Notes under the pieces: model-generated
What the model saw: only the letters and a program-made list of their open reading frames with translations
Databases searched by the model: none
What the model was told of the DNA's origin: nothing
Position numbers and translations under genes: made by a program
Assembly (NCBI GenBank): GCA_020355985.1
Contig: CP070628.1
Span: 1,660,951-1,671,236, forward strand
DNA: 10,286 nt
Reading direction: 5' to 3'
DNA from: Nitrospirota bacterium
Lineage (GTDB): Bacteria > Nitrospirota > Nitrospiria > Nitrospirales > UBA8639
Part shown: positions 7,091 through 10,286 of the stretch, piece by piece
Layout of the letters: every line of letters begins with the position of its first letter
How positions within the stretch are numbered: position 1 is the first letter of the stretch

Positions 7091-7423
7091 ATGGAAAACT
7101 TGCCTGAAAATTCAAGCAGTTCTGAGACACAAGTCGACAAAACCGTGAAGCCCAAACCCGGTCTGCGCCTTGAACTGCGAGGGGAGGGGAACTACTACAA
7201 AGGGATTCTTCATATTGGAAGTACGCTCATCCCCATCAGTGATGATATTCTCGAGGAGCTCAGGGCAAAAACCGCCCTCTCACCCGATGGATTTTTCCGT
7301 CTCTTTGTGGAGAAGGTGGGCTACTCATCCTACTTAACTGAGCAAATTCACCAAGAGGTTAAAAGCGCGGGAGACCTCAACTCCCAAATGACGGCCATCC
7401 AGCAGACCCTTCGCCAAGAGTAA
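7091..7423 (+). CDS. Small conserved-looking protein of unknown function
   Basis: I do not recognise this 110-residue protein. It has no signal peptide, membrane segment or cysteine. Residues 1-22 are polar and Ser/Lys-rich, likely disordered; 24-50 look like beta strands (LRLELRGEGNYYKGILHIG, then STLIPI); 52-100 look helical, with DDILEELRAK, GFFRLFVEKVGY and a polar glutamine-rich end. ATG at 7091 is the first possible start, since an in-frame TGA stands at 7079-7081. A good promoter lies just upstream and no ribosome site is visible. The gene stands alone on the plus strand, divergent from serC and with eight bases between its TAA and that of the TPR gene coming the other way. Reality is supported by the promoter and by no overlap with another gene; function is open. 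Confidence 0.68.
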   Translation: MENLPENSSSSETQVDKTVKPKPGLRLELRGEGNYYKGILHIGSTLIPISDDILEELRAKTALSPDGFFRLFVEKVGYSSYLTEQIHQEVKSAGDLNSQMTAIQQTLRQE

Positions 7424-7431
7424 ATCTACGT

Positions 7432-8451
7432 TTACCCAAAGAGTTTGTCCATAAAATTGATAATCCGCATCTTGCGATCCGGATCTTTTTCCAAGGACAA
7501 GGCCTTCTGGTAATGCTCAACAGCTAACTCTGGCATGCGCTTTTCTTCGTAGATTCGACCTACCCCAAACGTGGCATCGGCATCGTTGGGATTGGCGATT
7601 AACGCTTTACTAAAATAATCCATGGCAAAATCATTTTGCCCTTTGTCATACAAAAACCAGCCTATGGCGGTCGCCGCCGCGCTAAAGTCAGGGTTCAAGC
7701 GAAGGGCTTCCTCGTACTGACGTTTCGCTAGATCCACCCGGCCTTTATTTTCATACAGTCCGCCTAAAGCAAAATGCACTTCAGCATCGTCAGGATTCAG
7801 GGTTAAGGCTTTTTTATATTCTTCGATCGCGGGATCCAATTTACCCTGTTCAGCCAGGGCACAGGCCAAATTCGTATGTCCCACCGCCTCGTCAGGACGA
7901 AGCTTCAAGACTTCCCGATATTGTGGGATAGCCATCTCCAACTGCCCCTGTTCCTGATAGACCACGCCAAGTTTAAGCCGCGCGGCAACATAGGACGGAT
8001 CACGTTTAATCGCCTCTCGGAAGGCTTTCACGGTTTGATCCACACGCCCTTGGCGCTGATAAATCTGAGCGAGGAAAAAATGTGGATACGGAGATAGGGG
8101 AATTCCTGCCACTGCCTGGTCAAAACTGGCAAACGCATCATCCAAACGCCCGGCTTGAGTATGGAAAATTCCTTCGAATAAGGCCAAATGCGCTGAACCC
8201 GGATTCTGTTCTCTTAGGCATTCTAGCCACTCCCGAACCAATTGAGCATTAGCGTCCTCACCAAGAGCTTGAGGATATACTCTCCATGCTTGAGCAAAAT
8301 CTCCACGCAATAGGCACACGACATTCAGAGCAAAAAACGGCAGGGGGCCGCAATCGGCTTGTGCGGACCAACCACACGCCTCATCATAAACCACATCCCA
8401 TTGCCCGGCAGAAATGGCTGATTCAACATTTGTTTTGTAAGTGGAGGTCAC
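7432..8451 (-). CDS. Cytoplasmic TPR-repeat protein
   Basis: The 339 residues lack a signal peptide or membrane helix. Residues 1-85 are an irregular helical region with two weak TPR-like units; from about 87 to 325 there are seven 34-residue TPR units, the central ones close to consensus (for example A...LG.VY.EQGQLE.AI..Y.E.L.L.P). The last 15 residues form a capping helix. TPR rows bind other proteins; the partner cannot be named from sequence. The start is GTG at 8449-8451: no ATG exists nearby in frame. It begins 27 bases after the stop of thyX, on the same strand, so the two are probably co-transcribed. It is a different protein from the TPR lipoprotein at the left end. It ends in TAA, eight bases from the convergent small gene. 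Confidence 0.9.
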   Translation of the reverse strand: MTSTYKTNVESAISAGQWDVVYDEACGWSAQADCGPLPFFALNVVCLLRGDFAQAWRVYPQALGEDANAQLVREWLECLREQNPGSAHLALFEGIFHTQAGRLDDAFASFDQAVAGIPLSPYPHFFLAQIYQRQGRVDQTVKAFREAIKRDPSYVAARLKLGVVYQEQGQLEMAIPQYREVLKLRPDEAVGHTNLACALAEQGKLDPAIEEYKKALTLNPDDAEVHFALGGLYENKGRVDLAKRQYEEALRLNPDFSAAATAIGWFLYDKGQNDFAMDYFSKALIANPNDADATFGVGRIYEEKRMPELAVEHYQKALSLEKDPDRKMRIINFMDKLFG

Positions 8452-8478
8452 AATACTTTCTGTTTCTCTAACATTGAC

Positions 8479-9969
8479 TCACCGTGTCAAGGAATCTTCC
8501 ACATCTGGCGAAGTTGCCTGAATCAAACTACCCAAATATGGGTGGCGTTTGAGCATTTGTTCCTTCATTTCCCACGCCACAGTACGATACGACCAATGGC
8601 CTTTGACGCCTGATCGCAATTTGGAAATATATTCCACCTCGGCAAAATCCATCTTAAAAAGACACCGCACTCGAAACCCAAAGGGAATCGCATACAGCGC
8701 GGCCTCTTGATTATCCTTACGCAATCGCTCAATATCTTGCTGAACCGCATTCATCGCTTGTCGATACTCTTTCTCCACTCCTGCCTCAGCCAAAATAGGC
8801 GGCACTTCATACCCATGAATAGTCGTAAAATTTTGTTGAATCTGCTGACATCGCCGATGTCGATGCATATCCCGCCATCCACCAATATCCATCAAGACAT
8901 CAAAAATAAAGGCATAACCTGAACGAAATTCCTTGGCCAGGTCATCATAGGGTCCTCGGCTTTTAATCGCTGCGTCGACCAAATCCTGTTTATCTTTCTC
9001 GGACCAATCCCTAACCCATCCCAAAAGCAGACGATAAGGTGCCTGACTCACGCGATAGACAAATGTCGTCACCAGTTCATCTAACGCTGCATGGGTCTCG
9101 AGCAAATCCACTGACTGATCATAGCCATTCCACGACTGAGGATCATCAAGCCCTGACTTTTTTAACAAGCCTTTCACATGCCGAAACACATCCCGATACA
9201 CCGAGCTTTGATATTCATTGGGAACAGCATACCGCGCCAACGTGGGAGCCATCGGTTCGAGATGCTTGGATGACTCTTCCTGCAATTCCGTCCATACGCT
9301 TGATGGCGCTCGCGCACAGGCTTCTTTGAGATCCTCACCAATACCTAACAATTCCGGGAGTGACGACGAGAGCAATCGCGTCATTTGTTTTTCCAAGGTA
9401 CGAATACTCACGACTTGCCCAACATTCGTTTTGGCAGACAATGGCAATAGATAGCGAATGACATCATAAGTACGCGCAGCTATCGTCCGATCGTAATCTG
9501 CTGGCTTCATGCTATCTGGACATGGATAACGTTCAGCCAAATAGGTCTTGACCGGATCTTTCAACAGCCGATAAATGTTATAGAGGCTACCTAAAATACC
9601 TCGATAACTGCCTTCCGTTTCGCTATTCGAAATCTCACTCGGTACATAACAGCCCGCTGCGGCAAAATTCTGATACCGACTGGATTTGGCTTGGCCATCC
9701 CACAATGGTTCATCTTCCAAACGAATGGCGGCCAGCTCCGAAATATTTTCAAAACAAATTGTCACATGGCCAAGATCGGCAATCGACCCATGGCCATAGG
9801 CAAAATAAAATTGTTCCCAAAATTTTTCCGAAGAATGGGCATGCACCCATTTCAAGCTGTCTTCAATGGAATCCGGCGACCGGCTGTACCGTGCCAAGGC
9901 ATAAGCGGACTTTTCCGGAGGCATCGGCGCCAGGGCAATCACTTTTCGATCTCGTCGTTCATCGCTCAT
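8479..9969 (-). CDS. thyX: Double-length FAD-dependent thymidylate synthase (ThyX family)
   Basis: ThyX makes dTMP from dUMP with reduced FAD and methylene-tetrahydrofolate. At 496 residues it is about twice the classic ThyX and contains two ThyX-like halves. The first half has AYGHGSIADLGHVTICFE (57-74), SSRYQNF (96-102) and YVP (108-110), the second part of the ThyX signature, but the place of RHR reads DEP. The second half has IGGWRDMHRHRRCQQIQQNF (362-381), which keeps RHR (370-372) but has Gln where the family's serines stand, and ends with YAIPFGFRVRCLFKM and a KLRSGVKGHWSYR region (450-462). Long ThyX proteins of this kind are known, for example in chlamydiae. Start ATG follows AGGG at nine bases. 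No thyA is in the window. Ends in TGA. Confidence 0.9.
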   Translation of the reverse strand: MSDERRDRKVIALAPMPPEKSAYALARYSRSPDSIEDSLKWVHAHSSEKFWEQFYFAYGHGSIADLGHVTICFENISELAAIRLEDEPLWDGQAKSSRYQNFAAAGCYVPSEISNSETEGSYRGILGSLYNIYRLLKDPVKTYLAERYPCPDSMKPADYDRTIAARTYDVIRYLLPLSAKTNVGQVVSIRTLEKQMTRLLSSSLPELLGIGEDLKEACARAPSSVWTELQEESSKHLEPMAPTLARYAVPNEYQSSVYRDVFRHVKGLLKKSGLDDPQSWNGYDQSVDLLETHAALDELVTTFVYRVSQAPYRLLLGWVRDWSEKDKQDLVDAAIKSRGPYDDLAKEFRSGYAFIFDVLMDIGGWRDMHRHRRCQQIQQNFTTIHGYEVPPILAEAGVEKEYRQAMNAVQQDIERLRKDNQEAALYAIPFGFRVRCLFKMDFAEVEYISKLRSGVKGHWSYRTVAWEMKEQMLKRHPYLGSLIQATSPDVEDSLTR

Positions 9970-10286
9970 ATTTTAAAACCCTGAGTTGGAAGGGAAAACG
10001 TTCCCCCTCCTTTGTAAGGAGGGGAGGCTTCTCTAAAGAAAAGAGAAGTCGGGGCGGTAGAAACATAAACAACCCTTCTATGTCCAATTCCAGAAAAAAC
10101 AGCCACTATGCTTCTCACACCCCAAAGCCAACGCACTATAGTCACAGAAAGGTATACATCTCAAGTTCGATATCTCCTCAACCGATGGCTTCTTCACGTA
10201 TGCTTGAAACCGGATGGCTCCTTGACTACACTCTCCGGGCTTCTACGAAATTTTCTCCACAACAATGAACATCTCTGATCGTCAAT
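9970..10286. other. Stretch without a recognised gene upstream of thyX
   Basis: These 317 bases hold the thyX leader, the two hairpins at 10004-10048 and about 240 bases in which I find no convincing coding frame on either strand; minus-strand frames are short (about 20 to 40 codons) and a longer plus-strand frame is mainly the antisense of thyX running on. No tRNA fold is evident. The gene to the right of the window cannot be inferred. Confidence 0.6.
10004..10048. repeat. Two tandem perfect hairpins (REP/MITE-like palindromic unit)
   Basis: Hairpin one pairs CCCCTCCTT (10004-10012) with AAGGAGGGG (10016-10024) around a 3-base loop. Hairpin two pairs CTTCTCT (10028-10034) with AGAGAAG (10042-10048) around 7 bases. 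Neither is followed by a T-run, so terminator use is unlikely. Tandem G/C-rich palindromes between genes resemble repetitive extragenic or miniature transposable elements, but copy number cannot be seen in one window. Confidence 0.55.

Noticed and set aside
7420..7435. Possible bidirectional terminator between the two convergent stop codons
   Set aside because: Only a 5-bp A/T-rich stem (GTAAA/TTTAC) with no T-run; too weak to call.
10222..10249. Plus-strand promoter TTGACT - 16 bases - TACGAA near the right edge
   Set aside because: The -10 matches only half of consensus and no gene start is visible downstream in the window.
9705..10268. Long plus-strand frame of 187 codons
   Set aside because: Its first half is antisense to the well-supported thyX and the rest runs through the hairpin region; its translation is basic and Ser/Arg-rich without any domain pattern.

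Overview
The window looks like core chromosome of a free-living bacterium with a G+C content near 50% by eye. I lean towards a Nitrospirota (Nitrospira-like) or related deltaproteobacterial-type lineage, because of the double-length ThyX, the HisZ-type histidine regulator and the many long TPR proteins. This is inference from family knowledge, not a database match. There is no phage, insertion sequence, CRISPR array, tRNA or rRNA that I can see.

Layout. Almost everything is on the minus strand, so read it right to left. At the right end, 317 bases upstream of thyX hold two tandem hairpins and no recognisable gene. Then come thyX (8479-9969, tandem-domain FAD-dependent thymidylate synthase) and a cytoplasmic TPR protein (7432-8451), closely spaced as a pair. 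A small plus-strand gene (7091-7423, unknown function) meets the TPR gene tail to tail. It has a good-looking promoter placed so close to its ATG that the mRNA would be nearly leaderless, and a perfect 12-bp palindrome lies on its -35. Divergent from it, a candidate promoter at 7006-7034 drives the minus-strand run serC - serA - hisZ - anticodon-domain ORF - dnaB - TPR lipoprotein (the last one runs off the left end).

How the genes fit together. SerC and SerA are consecutive steps of serine synthesis from 3-phosphoglycerate. HisZ is the regulatory subunit of the first histidine-biosynthesis enzyme (short-form HisG, not in the window). DnaB is the replicative helicase, and ThyX supplies dTMP.

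The striking point is a set of amber (TAG) codons. serA is cut by an in-frame TAG in the middle of its NAD-binding domain, with both halves intact and in the same frame. The HisZ-like protein is separated by another in-frame TAG from a 102-residue piece that looks like a HisRS anticodon-binding domain, again in the same frame. serA itself ends in TAG, and hisZ follows in that frame with no other stop between them. Thus 2806-5787 is one frame of 994 codons interrupted only by three TAGs and closed by TGA, while every other gene whose end is visible stops at TAA or TGA. Sequencing error, nonsense mutation, split-protein expression and amber readthrough or recoding are all open. SerA is the clearest case, because its break cannot be a natural domain boundary.
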